Shown here one piece after another: positions 8,602 to 18,819 of a stretch of DNA of 64,000 nucleotides. Numbering within the stretch: position 1 is the stretch's first letter; each line of letters begins with the position of its first letter. This DNA comes from Alphaproteobacteria bacterium (lineage in GTDB: Bacteria > Pseudomonadota > Alphaproteobacteria > Micavibrionales > Micavibrionaceae), in assembly GCA_021776075.1 (NCBI GenBank), contig JAJFGQ010000056.1, forward strand, positions 19,871 to 83,870, in the 5' to 3' direction. The notes below the pieces were generated by a model. The model ran no database searches and was not told the DNA's origin. It saw nothing but the letters and a program-made list of their open reading frames with translations. Both the position numbers and the translations under genes were made by a program.

Positions 8602-8721
8602 TTACCTGTGATAATGGCCGTAAGAATGGTCATTGTGAGGGCCGGCATTAACCGAAGAAGCAGAAAAGCCAAGAGCCAGAATGGTTGCGGCAAGACCCGC
8701 AGAAACTTTTTTTATACTCAC
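8602..8721 (-). CDS. Tiny exported His-rich peptide in the oxidase cluster
   Basis: This is a 39-residue ORF starting at GTG. It has a textbook signal peptide (MSIKK, a hydrophobic run SAGLAATILALGFSA, and a likely VNA|GP cleavage). The mature part is only about 13 residues, with four histidines spaced HxxH and HxH (PHNDHSYGHYHR). A GGGAGT ribosome-binding site lies 7 bases upstream, with the same sequence and spacing as the site of the larger His-rich protein in this cluster. It sits between DUF983 and surf1 on the same strand. A copper- or zinc-binding role in the periplasm is an inference from composition and position. It is too short for standard gene finders, and conservation in relatives would prove it. 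Confidence 0.6.
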   Translation of the reverse strand: MSIKKVSAGLAATILALGFSASSVNAGPHNDHSYGHYHR

Positions 8722-8800
8722 AGCAAGTACTCCCTTTACGCCAAAACCGCTATTATAAAAACATCATGTATTTATAGATCAACCCAAAATATATGTCAAA

Positions 8801-9166
8801 TTACAGTCCGTTTTTATCACCGGGACGGTGTTTGAATTGCAGGGCAATAACATAGGCTTTTAAAGGGCGCAGCATGCCCAGAGTTAGCCCCAATGCCACG
8901 CTTGTCCAGAGGAGAGCATGAACCCACAGAGCGAGCCCAAACAACCACTCCACAAGCAAGGCTAACGGTACAAGTGCAAAGCCCAGAATAAAGATAAGAA
9001 AGACAGCAGGACCATCGGCGCTATCATTCCCAGCTAGTTTAAGGTTACAGGCCGGGCATTGTTCCTGCACTTTCACGCTCATTATGCCGGCATTATACAA
9101 GTCACCCTGCCCACAGCGCGGGCATTTACAGGCCCATGCTGTTTGAAGAGGCGTTGGTGTGTTCAT
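8801..9166 (-). CDS. DUF983-family membrane protein
   Basis: This 121-residue protein has a zinc-ribbon-like start, C15PRC18 and C37PAC40, followed by two membrane helices (about 52-72 and 78-98). This is the DUF983 family, which in alphaproteobacteria sits between coxC and surf1 in the cytochrome oxidase operon, as it does here. Its biochemical role is not established. Position suggests help in oxidase maturation. It begins 8 bp after the coxC stop. Confidence 0.85.
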   Translation of the reverse strand: MNTPTPLQTAWACKCPRCGQGDLYNAGIMSVKVQEQCPACNLKLAGNDSADGPAVFLIFILGFALVPLALLVEWLFGLALWVHALLWTSVALGLTLGMLRPLKAYVIALQFKHRPGDKNGL

Positions 9167-9174
9167 TAAGAAGC

Positions 9175-10035
9175 TTATCCGGTGATTTCAGGGTGTACGC
9201 CAATGAGGCCGCCCCAGACATAAACAGCCAGAAACAGGAACAACCACACGACATCGACAAAGTGCCAGTACCAGGCCGCCGCTTCAAAGCCAAAATGGCT
9301 CTCCGGCGTGAAATGTCCCTTTTCTGTCCGGAAATAACATACGGCCAGAAAGATTGTGCCGACAAAGACATGAAAACCATGAAAGCCTGTGGCCATGAAG
9401 AAGGTTGAGGGATAGATACCTTCCGTAAAACCGAAATGAGCATGGGCATATTCGTAAACTTGAAACCCAAGAAAAATTATACCCAGCACCACAGTTAGGC
9501 CCAGCGCCTTGACAGCGTCATACTTGTTGCCGTGCAGGATCGCATGATGTGCCCATGTTACCGTGCAACCGGAAAGAAGGAGGATCATGGTCATAAGAAG
9601 CGGTAGATCAAAGGGGTCTATAGTCTGTATCCCTTCCGGCGGCCAAACATTACCGATTTCTGTGACCGGAAACAGGCTGGCATTGAAGAACGCCCAGAAA
9701 AAAGCGACAAAGAACATAACTTCAGAGGCAATAAACAAGGTCATACCGTAACGCAGGCCGATTTTGGCTACGGGTGTATGGGCCTTTTCTGTCACAGCTT
9801 CGAAAATGACGTCTTTCCACCAGAAAAACATGACAGCGAGAACACCGGCAAGGCCCAAAACAACGCCCTTTAGGCCAAATTCAAAATTTCCTAATTTTAT
9901 ATCATGCATAAACAGCAAGGCGCCAATGGCAAGAATACCCGCGGCCAGTGAACCGAGAAGAGGCAGGATACTAGGCCTGACGATATGATAAGGATGCGGT
10001 TTTCCTGTTGTGCTGAATTCAGTGTTTTCGGCCAT
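9175..10035 (-). CDS. ctaE: Cytochrome c oxidase subunit III
   Basis: This is subunit III of an aa3-type oxidase (286 residues), an integral inner-membrane protein with seven predicted helices that stabilises the catalytic subunit and its proton uptake. Family signatures are YHIVRPSILPLLGS at the N-terminus, WWKDVIFEA, the GLRYGMTLFIASEVMFFVAFFW helix with its conserved glutamate, the WPPEGI loop, and the C-terminal HFVDVVWLFLFLAVYVWGG. It lies 5 bp downstream of ctaG in the usual alphaproteobacterial order. Confidence 0.96.
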   Translation of the reverse strand: MAENTEFSTTGKPHPYHIVRPSILPLLGSLAAGILAIGALLFMHDIKLGNFEFGLKGVVLGLAGVLAVMFFWWKDVIFEAVTEKAHTPVAKIGLRYGMTLFIASEVMFFVAFFWAFFNASLFPVTEIGNVWPPEGIQTIDPFDLPLLMTMILLLSGCTVTWAHHAILHGNKYDAVKALGLTVVLGIIFLGFQVYEYAHAHFGFTEGIYPSTFFMATGFHGFHVFVGTIFLAVCYFRTEKGHFTPESHFGFEAAAWYWHFVDVVWLFLFLAVYVWGGLIGVHPEITG

Positions 10036-10040
10036 AGAAG

Positions 10041-10658
10041 TTACTCCGTAAAAGATGCGTTTTCGGATGATATTGCGGGTTCATTGTAAAAGGCTTCGAG
10101 CGCTTGTTCAAGCTCTGGCGACTCGGTTTTAAAAAAACTGTATGAGAGTGTGATATTTGAGACATCATCCATATTGGGGTCTTCATCAAGCGCCGGGTCA
10201 ACATAGAACAGAACAGGCATGGAAACCTTTTCTCCGGGTTGCAAAATTTGCTCGTCAAAACAAAAGCACTGAATTTTGTGAAAATACTTTCCGGCTTTGG
10301 AGGGTGTGACATTAAAAAGAGCCGTCCCGGCGACGGGGTTTTCTTCTTTATTAAGGGCTGTGTAGGCGATAAGGGCTTTCTGACCGAGACGGGTTTTAAC
10401 CTGCCTTTGCTCCGGTGCAAAGTGCCAGTTGAGCTGACGGCCGGTATCGGCGTTAAATTTAACGGTTATGGTGCGCTCCAGAATTTCAGACGGTGCGCTT
10501 TTCGTTCTTTGTGTCGTGCCGCCAAACCCTGTTACGCTGCAAAATAAACTATAGAGCGGTACAAAGGCAAAGGAGAGCGCCACCATACCAACGGCAATGC
10601 TCAGGACAAAAAGCCCCAGCCTCTTGTTTTTACGGTCTATGTCAGCGGGATTGTTCAA
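10041..10658 (-). CDS. ctaG: Cytochrome c oxidase assembly protein CtaG (Cox11)
   Basis: CtaG/Cox11 delivers copper to the CuB site of subunit I at the periplasmic face of the inner membrane. This 205-residue protein has one N-terminal helix (about 14-36), then the conserved FVPLYSLFCSVTGFGGTTQ segment with Cys40, and an immunoglobulin-like domain with the IQCFCFDEQ motif (C131 and C133), which are the copper ligands. All three key cysteines are kept. It sits 3 bp after the CoxF-like gene and 5 bp before ctaE. Confidence 0.95.
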   Translation of the reverse strand: MNNPADIDRKNKRLGLFVLSIAVGMVALSFAFVPLYSLFCSVTGFGGTTQRTKSAPSEILERTITVKFNADTGRQLNWHFAPEQRQVKTRLGQKALIAYTALNKEENPVAGTALFNVTPSKAGKYFHKIQCFCFDEQILQPGEKVSMPVLFYVDPALDEDPNMDDVSNITLSYSFFKTESPELEQALEAFYNEPAISSENASFTE

Positions 10659-10661
10659 AAT

Positions 10662-11000
10662 TTATTCGGAGTCTTTATCGCCTTCAAGAGAAGGCAACGA
10701 TTCCATCACTGTGGGGGCTTCATCTTCTTCTTGGTCAGAGGCGTGCTTTTCTTTTTTTTCTGTCTGTTCTTTTTGCGCTTCTTCTTCCCTGATTTGCCAG
10801 TTGCCCTGCCAGCTTTCAAAGGCCTCATCAACCTGTTGCTGATGAAATTTTCTATCTTCAATAAACACCGAGTCCAGATCAGCGCTATGGGCCATACGTA
10901 CCATAGCGGTGATCCAGATCAGTGCGCACCACCCAAAAATCAGGGCCAGAACGACATAGTTCTTGGTGCGTTTTTTCTTATGTAGCTCGCCTATTGGCAT
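10662..11000 (-). CDS. Small membrane protein at the coxF position
   Basis: This 112-residue protein has one membrane helix (about 14-33) followed by a long, very polar and acidic, probably coiled-coil tail rich in E, K and Q. In many alphaproteobacteria a short single-helix protein called CoxF lies between ctaB and ctaG, and this gene has that place and topology. It is about twice the usual CoxF length because of the charged tail. Its role is not known. Start and stop fit tightly between neighbours (3 bp on each side). Confidence 0.6.
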   Translation of the reverse strand: MPIGELHKKKRTKNYVVLALIFGWCALIWITAMVRMAHSADLDSVFIEDRKFHQQQVDEAFESWQGNWQIREEEAQKEQTEKKEKHASDQEEDEAPTVMESLPSLEGDKDSE

Positions 11001-11003
11001 AGA

Positions 11004-11483
11004 TTACATACCATGAGGGTTGGAATGTCCGTGTCCACCCTGACCGCTGTGTCCATGACCGTGGCCGTGAGTCTCTTTTTTATGCTCATCCATTTGGTCT
11101 TTGTGGTCACCGACATGGCCTGCGTGTTTGCCCATTTGGTCTGTATGCTCACCCATTTGGGCTGTGTGCTTGCCGATTACGCCGGCATGCTGCGTTGCCA
11201 TGAAGTCATTGACCAGTACTTTCGCGCCTTCCAGATCACCGCTATTCAGGGCGGTCTGAACGGACATCATCACATCATGAGCCATTTTATTAAGGTCATG
11301 CGCATCTTTGTTAAAATTATGCGCACTTTCTTGGCCATCATGAGATTTTTTTAAACCGTCATGCATTTTTGTGTGGTTTTTACCATGGTTTTTACCGTGA
11401 TCGCTCATGTCATGAGCTAGTGCCGGGGTCGAAACCAGCGCAAACATTATTGCAGCTGGTATCATTGCTTTCTTGAGATTCAT
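11004..11483 (-). CDS. Exported histidine-rich protein with heptad repeats
   Basis: This 159-residue protein has a cleavable signal peptide (likely ALA|HD at 23/24) and 23 histidines in total. Three zones are visible: an N-terminal stretch with His every three or four residues (24-63), a short helical middle (64-98), and five perfect-register heptads at 104-138 of the form GxHxxQM. It ends in a HGHGHGH-type tail. Such composition suggests periplasmic binding of copper, zinc or nickel. Lying between ctaB and the CoxF-like/CtaG genes, copper storage or delivery to the oxidase is a reasonable inference. No named family was recognised. GGGAGT lies 7 bases before the ATG. Confidence 0.7.
   Translation of the reverse strand: MNLKKAMIPAAIMFALVSTPALAHDMSDHGKNHGKNHTKMHDGLKKSHDGQESAHNFNKDAHDLNKMAHDVMMSVQTALNSGDLEGAKVLVNDFMATQHAGVIGKHTAQMGEHTDQMGKHAGHVGDHKDQMDEHKKETHGHGHGHSGQGGHGHSNPHGM
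11070..11174 (-). repeat. Five in-frame 21-bp (heptad) repeats in the His-rich gene
   Basis: Five consecutive seven-codon units encode GKHTAQM, GEHTDQM, GKHAGHV, GDHKDQM and DEHKKET. Histidine is always the third residue and Gln-Met or an equivalent closes the unit. The DNA units have diverged, so this is an old tandem expansion kept in frame. Confidence 0.75.
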
Positions 11484-11524
11484 AGCGATACTCCCTTTTT
11501 CTTTTTCAACCGATTGAAACAGAA

Positions 11525-11547
11525 TTCTTCATGACAAGCATGAAGAA
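11525..11547. repeat. Perfect 9-bp inverted repeat between ctaB and the His-rich gene
   Basis: TTCTTCATG and CATGAAGAA flank a 5-base spacer in the 97-bp gap between ctaB and the His-rich gene. No T-run follows on either strand, so it is not a classical terminator. It could be an operator or an RNA processing or stability hairpin. Confidence 0.5.
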
Positions 11548-11580
11548 ACCATAGTCAATGTAATGAAATGGGGTCCTAAG

Positions 11581-12474
11581 TCAAGCGGCGATCATAAACG
11601 CCAGAAACAAGGCAAAAAGATAGAAAACGGAATAACCGAACATCAGTTTTTCGCTTTTATGTGTCGGGTCTTTCAGAACTTTTATAGCTGTAAAGATGAA
11701 AAATAGGCCCATAAGAAAAGCAGGAACGCCGTACGTCCATCCTGTGAATCCTAGAAACACAGGGGAAAGTGTCAGGGGCAATAGAACAAGTGTATAAAGC
11801 AGCATTTGTATTTTTGTGGCGCGTTCACCTGCTATGGCAGGCAGCATGGGAATGCGCGCGCGTTTGTAGTCCTCATTGGTGAACAGGGACAAAGCCCAGA
11901 AATGGGGCGGCGTCCAGAAAAAGACAATGGCAAATAAAATAACAGGAAAAAGCGTGACATCACCTGTTATGGCGGCCCAGCCGATCAGGGGCGGAAAGGC
12001 TCCCGCCGCTCCGCCGATAACAATATTTTGGGATGTGCGGCGTTTTAACCAGATCGTGTAGACGAAGACGTAGTAAAAATTAGCAAAAGCAAGCAAGCCC
12101 GCAGCCATCCAGTTCAGGGCCAGACCCATCGTCATAACGGAAAATAATGAGAGTATGATGGCAAAACTTAAAGCTTCGTCCGGGTTGATGCGTCCCATGG
12201 GGAGAGCGCGGTTCTGTGTTCGTTTCATAACAGCGTCAATATCGCGCTCATACCACATATTAACGGCGCCCGCAGCGCCGGCTCCGATAGCCAGAGAAAG
12301 AACAGCGACAGCGATCAGGAAAGGGTGTGTGCTGGAAAACCCGGGAGCAAGACACATACCGGCAAATCCTGTAAAGACGACAAGGCTCATAACACGGGGT
12401 TTGAGCAGGGAAAAATAGTCCCCCACGCGGGATTCTATAACATTGTTTTCTTTTGTTGATAGAGCTTCAGTCAT
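11581..12474 (-). CDS. ctaB: Protoheme IX farnesyltransferase (heme O synthase)
   Basis: CtaB attaches a farnesyl group to heme b to make heme O, the precursor of heme a. This 297-residue membrane protein of the UbiA prenyltransferase superfamily has about nine helices. The aspartate-rich motif is at 72-90 (N..YERDIDAVMKRTQNRALP), and the second conserved loop is FWTPPHFWALSLFTNEDYKRARIPMLP. The length is normal for the family. Unlike the usual tight coxA-ctaB junction, it is separated from coxA by about 1.9 kb holding a hypothetical gene and a plus-strand pentapeptide-repeat gene. Confidence 0.96.
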   Translation of the reverse strand: MTEALSTKENNVIESRVGDYFSLLKPRVMSLVVFTGFAGMCLAPGFSSTHPFLIAVAVLSLAIGAGAAGAVNMWYERDIDAVMKRTQNRALPMGRINPDEALSFAIILSLFSVMTMGLALNWMAAGLLAFANFYYVFVYTIWLKRRTSQNIVIGGAAGAFPPLIGWAAITGDVTLFPVILFAIVFFWTPPHFWALSLFTNEDYKRARIPMLPAIAGERATKIQMLLYTLVLLPLTLSPVFLGFTGWTYGVPAFLMGLFFIFTAIKVLKDPTHKSEKLMFGYSVFYLFALFLAFMIAA

Positions 12475-12512
12475 GAGAGATGTCTAACATACAGCCCAAA
12501 TCCGGTAAAGCT

Positions 12513-12977
12513 TTATGCCGGACGGGGATCTAGTGGAGAAAAATCCAAAGTTCTAAGCAGGGATGGGTTGTTTTTCTGCAGGGGCGGAGCGGCCATATTC
12601 AAAAGGCTTCTTGCAAAGGGTGATTGAAGATCAGGGGCGATAATCGGCGCCGGCTCTTTTTCTTCGCGCATATGGTCCAGTATTTCTGTCATCTTGAGGT
12701 TGAGCTTTTCCATTTGCAGGCTTTTTGAGAAGGTGCGGCCCAACAAGGCGTTGCCCGCCATATAAAGCGCCTCTCGCGGATCTATTTCTATTAACTGCTC
12801 CAGTTTCCGGATAAAAGACGCAAAAGGATTATCCCGATATTCAAGAGTCAGGCTGTCCAGAGTTTCCGTCTCAGAATCACTGCCGCTATCCTGATCGACC
12901 AGAAAATCCGGCAGCAAGGTGTGACAATTAAACACGGGTTCTAGTTTAAAAATGGCCATAATACAGAAACGTACCAT
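12513..12977 (-). CDS. Hypothetical protein, 154 residues
   Basis: I do not recognise this protein. From a start at 12977 (AGGA five bases upstream) it has 154 residues, with an acidic stretch near 30-40 and a mainly helical middle (NPFASFIRKLEQLIEIDPREAL...). The tail is proline-rich. There is no signal peptide or membrane helix. It lies just upstream of ctaB on the same strand (38 bp) and is divergent from the pentapeptide gene, so it may be expressed with the oxidase genes. An ATG six codons further in is an alternative start. Confidence 0.5.
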   Translation of the reverse strand: MVRFCIMAIFKLEPVFNCHTLLPDFLVDQDSGSDSETETLDSLTLEYRDNPFASFIRKLEQLIEIDPREALYMAGNALLGRTFSKSLQMEKLNLKMTEILDHMREEKEPAPIIAPDLQSPFARSLLNMAAPPLQKNNPSLLRTLDFSPLDPRPA

Positions 12978-13137
12978 GTTAGTCCTGTATTGTGCAAACT
13001 TAAGCGGTTTGCTGTGAGTGTGCATAGAGAAGTGTCGTGAATTAAATTGGATTGACACTGGCGCTGATCTTATGTTTATAGCAGTTAACTGACTGACAAT
13101 GTTTTGTTGAGCAGAGAGAACGGAAAGGAGACAGGCC

Positions 13138-14394
13138 ATGATTTCACAGGAAAAGAAAACAGGCGGGTTTGTTAAGAGTTTCGTAAAAACTACCGCTGGT
13201 GGATGTTTGTTTCTCGTCTTTACGGCAGTCGCCGGAGGGTCGGTCGATGCCTATATTTCTACGTTTCCGGACAATAGAAACGACTCTCCGTTGGTTCTGG
13301 AAACGCGGGCCCTTACGTCAGTTTACAAAAAAGATATAACGACAAAAGAAGGCTTTTTGGAAGCTGTGAAATACAGGCGGAGCCTGTATGGCATTAAACT
13401 CAGACTTGCACCTGGCGTTACATTGTCCGGACTTGATTTGTCCGGCGCCAATCTGGATGGAGTTGACCTGTCGGGTCTGGACATGTCTGCTACTAATTTT
13501 AGCGGCGCCTCTCTTGTTTGGGCTAATTTAGCAGGGGCTAATTTGGTGTCAGCCCGTTTTCAGGGAACTGATATGAAAGGTGCCAACTTAGAAGGGGCTA
13601 ACCTGAGGGGTGCTAATTTAAAGAGGGCTGTTTTGACAGGCGCGGACCTTCATGGCGCTAATCTGGAAGAAGCCGACTTGGAAGAAGCTAATCTGGAAGA
13701 AGCAACCCTGTCAGAGGCTGTTTTACGGCATGCTTTGCTTAAAAAGGCTGATTTGACCAGTATAAATCTTGCGGGCGCTGATTTGGAAAATGCCAGCTTA
13801 TGGCGTGCCAATTTAGAAGATGCCCATGCCACGGGCGCGAATCTAAAAAATACCAATATGGCGTGGGCGCGTTTGATGGGTGCTGATCTGGAAGGGGCTA
13901 ATCTGGAGAACACGAGTTTATGGCAGGCCGACCTTAGGGGCGCCTGTGTTAAAAATGCTAACTTGAAAAATGCTAACTTGATTATGGCAGATCTGCGGGG
14001 AACGGATCTGGAACAGGCTGATTTAGAAAATACAGATATGAAATGGACTTTGATGAAGAATGCTAATCTGAATAATGCAAAAATGACAGGAACAGATTTG
14101 GCCGGGGCTAATTTAGAAAATGTTTCGATTATCCTTAATCATACGATGTTGTTTACGAATTTCATGGGTGTGCAGAACTTAGAGAGTGCGCATATATCAA
14201 CGGACACAGGTCACAATGTTAACGGTGTCAATATAGGTAGTCTGGGACGGTTGATTCCCGGCGGAACTTTCAAAAAAAATCCTTCGGAAGACGCAGTTCC
14301 CTTTTCCAGCATATATGACAGTTTGGTAAAGCGCGCACAAAAAGAAGGGCTATTACCCAAAGCGCCGCGATCGCTTCCCGGTCTTTATTTTTAA
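13138..14394 (+). CDS. Membrane-anchored pentapeptide-repeat protein
   Basis: This 418-residue protein has an N-terminal hydrophobic segment (about 19-37) that may be a signal or anchor, and then a long run of A(D/N)LxX pentapeptides from about residue 85 to 335. These form a right-handed square beta-helix. Several 20-residue super-repeats (for example A.LENASLWRANLEDA and A.LENTSLWQADLRGA) point to internal duplication. A unique tail of about 80 residues follows. GGAGA lies about 8 bases upstream of the ATG. It sits on the plus strand between coxA and ctaB, both on the minus strand, breaking the oxidase operon. The function of such proteins varies and cannot be read from the repeat. Confidence 0.85.
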   Translation: MISQEKKTGGFVKSFVKTTAGGCLFLVFTAVAGGSVDAYISTFPDNRNDSPLVLETRALTSVYKKDITTKEGFLEAVKYRRSLYGIKLRLAPGVTLSGLDLSGANLDGVDLSGLDMSATNFSGASLVWANLAGANLVSARFQGTDMKGANLEGANLRGANLKRAVLTGADLHGANLEEADLEEANLEEATLSEAVLRHALLKKADLTSINLAGADLENASLWRANLEDAHATGANLKNTNMAWARLMGADLEGANLENTSLWQADLRGACVKNANLKNANLIMADLRGTDLEQADLENTDMKWTLMKNANLNNAKMTGTDLAGANLENVSIILNHTMLFTNFMGVQNLESAHISTDTGHNVNGVNIGSLGRLIPGGTFKKNPSEDAVPFSSIYDSLVKRAQKEGLLPKAPRSLPGLYF

Positions 14395-14408
14395 AATGAG
14401 CTGCGACG

Positions 14409-16867
<2,459 letters not shown>

Positions 16868-17073
16868 GATATGTCTACTGCGTAATGATAAATGTGAAAC
16901 AACACGGATTAATATGCCTGATTCTGGCTCCTAGATATACTCAAAAATAACGCTTGTGCAAGAGGGTAATGGATGAACACTGTGCCAATCTGCCGCAGTG
17001 ACGGATGCTTTTTCAATAATGATTTGAAAAGATCTTGACAAACCGGTAAAAATATAGGAATATAGTCCTTATA

Positions 17074-17106
17074 AACACCCCGAGTCTGTCTCGCGGGTGT
17101 TTTTTT
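17074..17106 (+). terminator. Intrinsic terminator-like hairpin upstream of the MuF cassette
   Basis: AACACCCCGAG and CTCGCGGGTGTT form an 11-bp stem with one bulged C and a five-base loop, followed by a run of T. It is oriented to stop plus-strand transcription but has no plus-strand gene upstream. A TTGACA hexamer lies at 17035-17040, only about 35 bases before. The arrangement fits either a very short RNA or an attenuator ahead of the cassette that begins at 17141. Confidence 0.65.
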
Positions 17107-17140
17107 GTACCACACGCAAATGCAAACAAAGAGAACCATC

Positions 17141-17410
17141 ATGAAAATAGAACTGAACAAACCCTTCGCCGGGAACAGCCCGGCAGATGAAGAAGACGTA
17201 CGCGCCGTAAAACGTTCTCTGAACTGGCTTGGTCATTATACGCCCTTTAAAAAAACCGGGCTGACGACTATGCCGGATCACGACGTTTTTGAAGCCCTAA
17301 AATCCTTTCAGACAGAGCATGACCTACCCGCTACGGGCGCGGCCAAACCGGGCGATGACACACTCAAAGCCCTGAACAAACAAATCTCACAGAAATTGAA
17401 GGGGCAGTAA
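17141..17410 (+). CDS. Small peptidoglycan-binding-domain-like protein
   Basis: This 89-residue protein consists almost only of a PG_binding_1-like fold. It shows VRAVKRSLNWLGHY, a glycine-containing loop, a DVFEALKSFQTEHDLPATG helix-turn and a final DTLKALNKQI helix. The family binds cell-wall glycopeptide and often forms a module of lysins and secreted effectors. There is no signal peptide or catalytic domain. It ends 1 bp before the MuF-domain toxin-like gene, and the two should be cotranscribed. It may act as a targeting or adaptor partner for that protein, which is an inference from adjacency only. Confidence 0.6.
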   Translation: MKIELNKPFAGNSPADEEDVRAVKRSLNWLGHYTPFKKTGLTTMPDHDVFEALKSFQTEHDLPATGAAKPGDDTLKALNKQISQKLKGQ

Positions 17411-17411
17411 C

Positions 17412-18134
17412 ATGACCGGTAAAACATATATCTGGCGGACTGTCGGAGACAGCCGCACGCGCTCTGAACATGCCGACCGCGAAGGTAAGATATTCAGGTG
17501 GACAAATCCGCCGGAGGATGGCCACCCGGGAGAACCTTTTGGCTGCCGTTGCTGGGCGGAGGTTGCCGAGAAGAAACAGGGCCATACAAACTCACTGCCA
17601 AAGGGTTTGAAGCAGGAGATTATAACTGTTATTAACGCCGCATCAAAACAATGGGAAAAGATAGATTTTTCCCGCCATTTTTATTTTGGAAATGGACAAG
17701 GCGTTTCATTATCGCAAATTGGCCTTCTTGGGGCTGTCGTAGAAGTTGCGCAGAAAATTATCTTTGATCGTGTTAAAAATCAGGTTGCTAACAAAGCTAA
17801 AGACACTGGCTCAGGAAAACTTAATGATACTTTTGAACGCTCGTATAACTTTCAAGAAGCGGCTTTTTCACTAAGAAACGCTACTGTAAGAGGGCGATTT
17901 CAGGGAGATGTTAAAAAAGAAGGTGATCTACTCACCATTGACGTTGTTGTTGATTATTTATTTGACGAAGAATTTACAGATCCAGCAAATATAAGAGAAG
18001 AAGTTTTCGGCACATCCTCTTTTCAACAAGCTACAGATTTACAACTATTATTTACAGAATTTGGTGGAGAAGCTTACAAAATCACCGACTCATGGAGAAC
18101 TAAAATTACGGGTTCTATAAAATCAACAAGCTAG
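17412..18134 (+). CDS. MuF-domain protein with toxin-like C-terminal region
   Basis: This 240-residue protein has three parts. Residues 5-52 resemble the C-terminal half of the phage Mu gpF/minor head domain: YIWRTVGDSRTRSEHADREG, then GHPGEPFGCRCWAE. A middle segment (89-125) carries HFYFGNGQGVSLSQIGLL. The C-terminal region (145-236) is predicted to be strand-rich, with TDPANIRE and GGEAYKITDSW. MuF domains are known N-terminal parts of polymorphic toxins of temperate phages. Similar FGNG and ITDSW blocks seem familiar to me from bacterial toxin C-termini, but I cannot verify that. Base composition shifts to AT-rich after residue 70, unlike the neighbours, consistent with an exchanged toxin cassette. 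Its last 12 bases overlap the convergent membrane-protein gene, a candidate immunity gene. The target is unknown. Confidence 0.55.
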   Translation: MTGKTYIWRTVGDSRTRSEHADREGKIFRWTNPPEDGHPGEPFGCRCWAEVAEKKQGHTNSLPKGLKQEIITVINAASKQWEKIDFSRHFYFGNGQGVSLSQIGLLGAVVEVAQKIIFDRVKNQVANKAKDTGSGKLNDTFERSYNFQEAAFSLRNATVRGRFQGDVKKEGDLLTIDVVVDYLFDEEFTDPANIREEVFGTSSFQQATDLQLLFTEFGGEAYKITDSWRTKITGSIKSTS

Positions 18135-18626
18135 AGGAATGATATTGTAATAAACAAACTCTTTAGCTGTTAAAAGTGGTGTCAGAAAAAGGAATCCACA
18201 ATATTTACAGCCCATGAGTATCATAATAAAGTTCAGGAAAAAAAGGACAGATAAAAAGATCATAACATTGCTTATTATGCCATATTTCAGGTTATCTTTT
18301 ATGTTCCACGAAGTCTGTTTATAAAAAATTCTCCAGCCATATTCCCACAGACCTGTATAGATAATTGATATTCCGGCATATTTCAGAAAAAAATAAAGGC
18401 CATAAACCCAACAGTCATAACTATGACCATTAAAATCATCAATAGTTTGCGTTCGTGCATAATCTAACGGTGCTGTCATAAAAGGTAAAATCAGGACTAA
18501 AACTAATAAACGCCATGATTTTAGCCATGCAGGAGCCCCCCCCTTAACGGAGAAGATTATAAACGGTACTAATAAAAGATAAATCCAGTACCAATAACCC
18601 AAATAATAAGACCAAAAATCCATCAT
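18123..18626 (-). CDS. Four-helix membrane protein, candidate immunity protein
   Basis: This 167-residue, AT-rich gene encodes four membrane helices (about 8-28, 38-58, 73-95 and 118-150) and little else. No known family was recognised. It converges on the MuF-domain toxin-like gene with a 12-bp overlap of the 3' ends and shares its unusual base composition, so the pair was probably acquired together. Small multi-helix membrane proteins are known immunity partners of toxins acting at the membrane or on cell-wall precursors, including some colicin-M-like bacteriocins. That role is inferred from position and topology only. Opposite-strand orientation would give it an independent promoter, as expected for an immunity gene. 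Confidence 0.5.
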   Translation of the reverse strand: MMDFWSYYLGYWYWIYLLLVPFIIFSVKGGAPAWLKSWRLLVLVLILPFMTAPLDYARTQTIDDFNGHSYDCWVYGLYFFLKYAGISIIYTGLWEYGWRIFYKQTSWNIKDNLKYGIISNVMIFLSVLFFLNFIMILMGCKYCGFLFLTPLLTAKEFVYYNIIPLAC

Positions 18627-18819
18627 CCAATCGTATCGGTGAATGAAGAGGAGATCAATATAACCCTGTGTTTAAGGTGCCGTTCCCGCTAACTATTTTT
18701 GTTGTCTTAGGTCTTGTATTTTTTCGTTTACCGCTTGTTCCAATTCTCTTTGATCGTCAATTATGATTTCTAATAACATAAAAACAGGATGATGACACAA
18801 ACATTGAAAGAACAATAAA

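Noticed and set aside
16909..17160. 83-codon minus-strand frame in the coxB upstream gap
   Set aside because: It covers the terminator hairpin and the start of the PG-binding-like gene and has no clear ribosome-binding site. It starts hydrophobic but shows no recognisable pattern.
17141..18626. Prophage remnant
   Set aside because: Only a MuF-like domain and a PG-binding-like domain are present. No integrase, terminase, portal, capsid or tail gene and no attachment repeat was seen.
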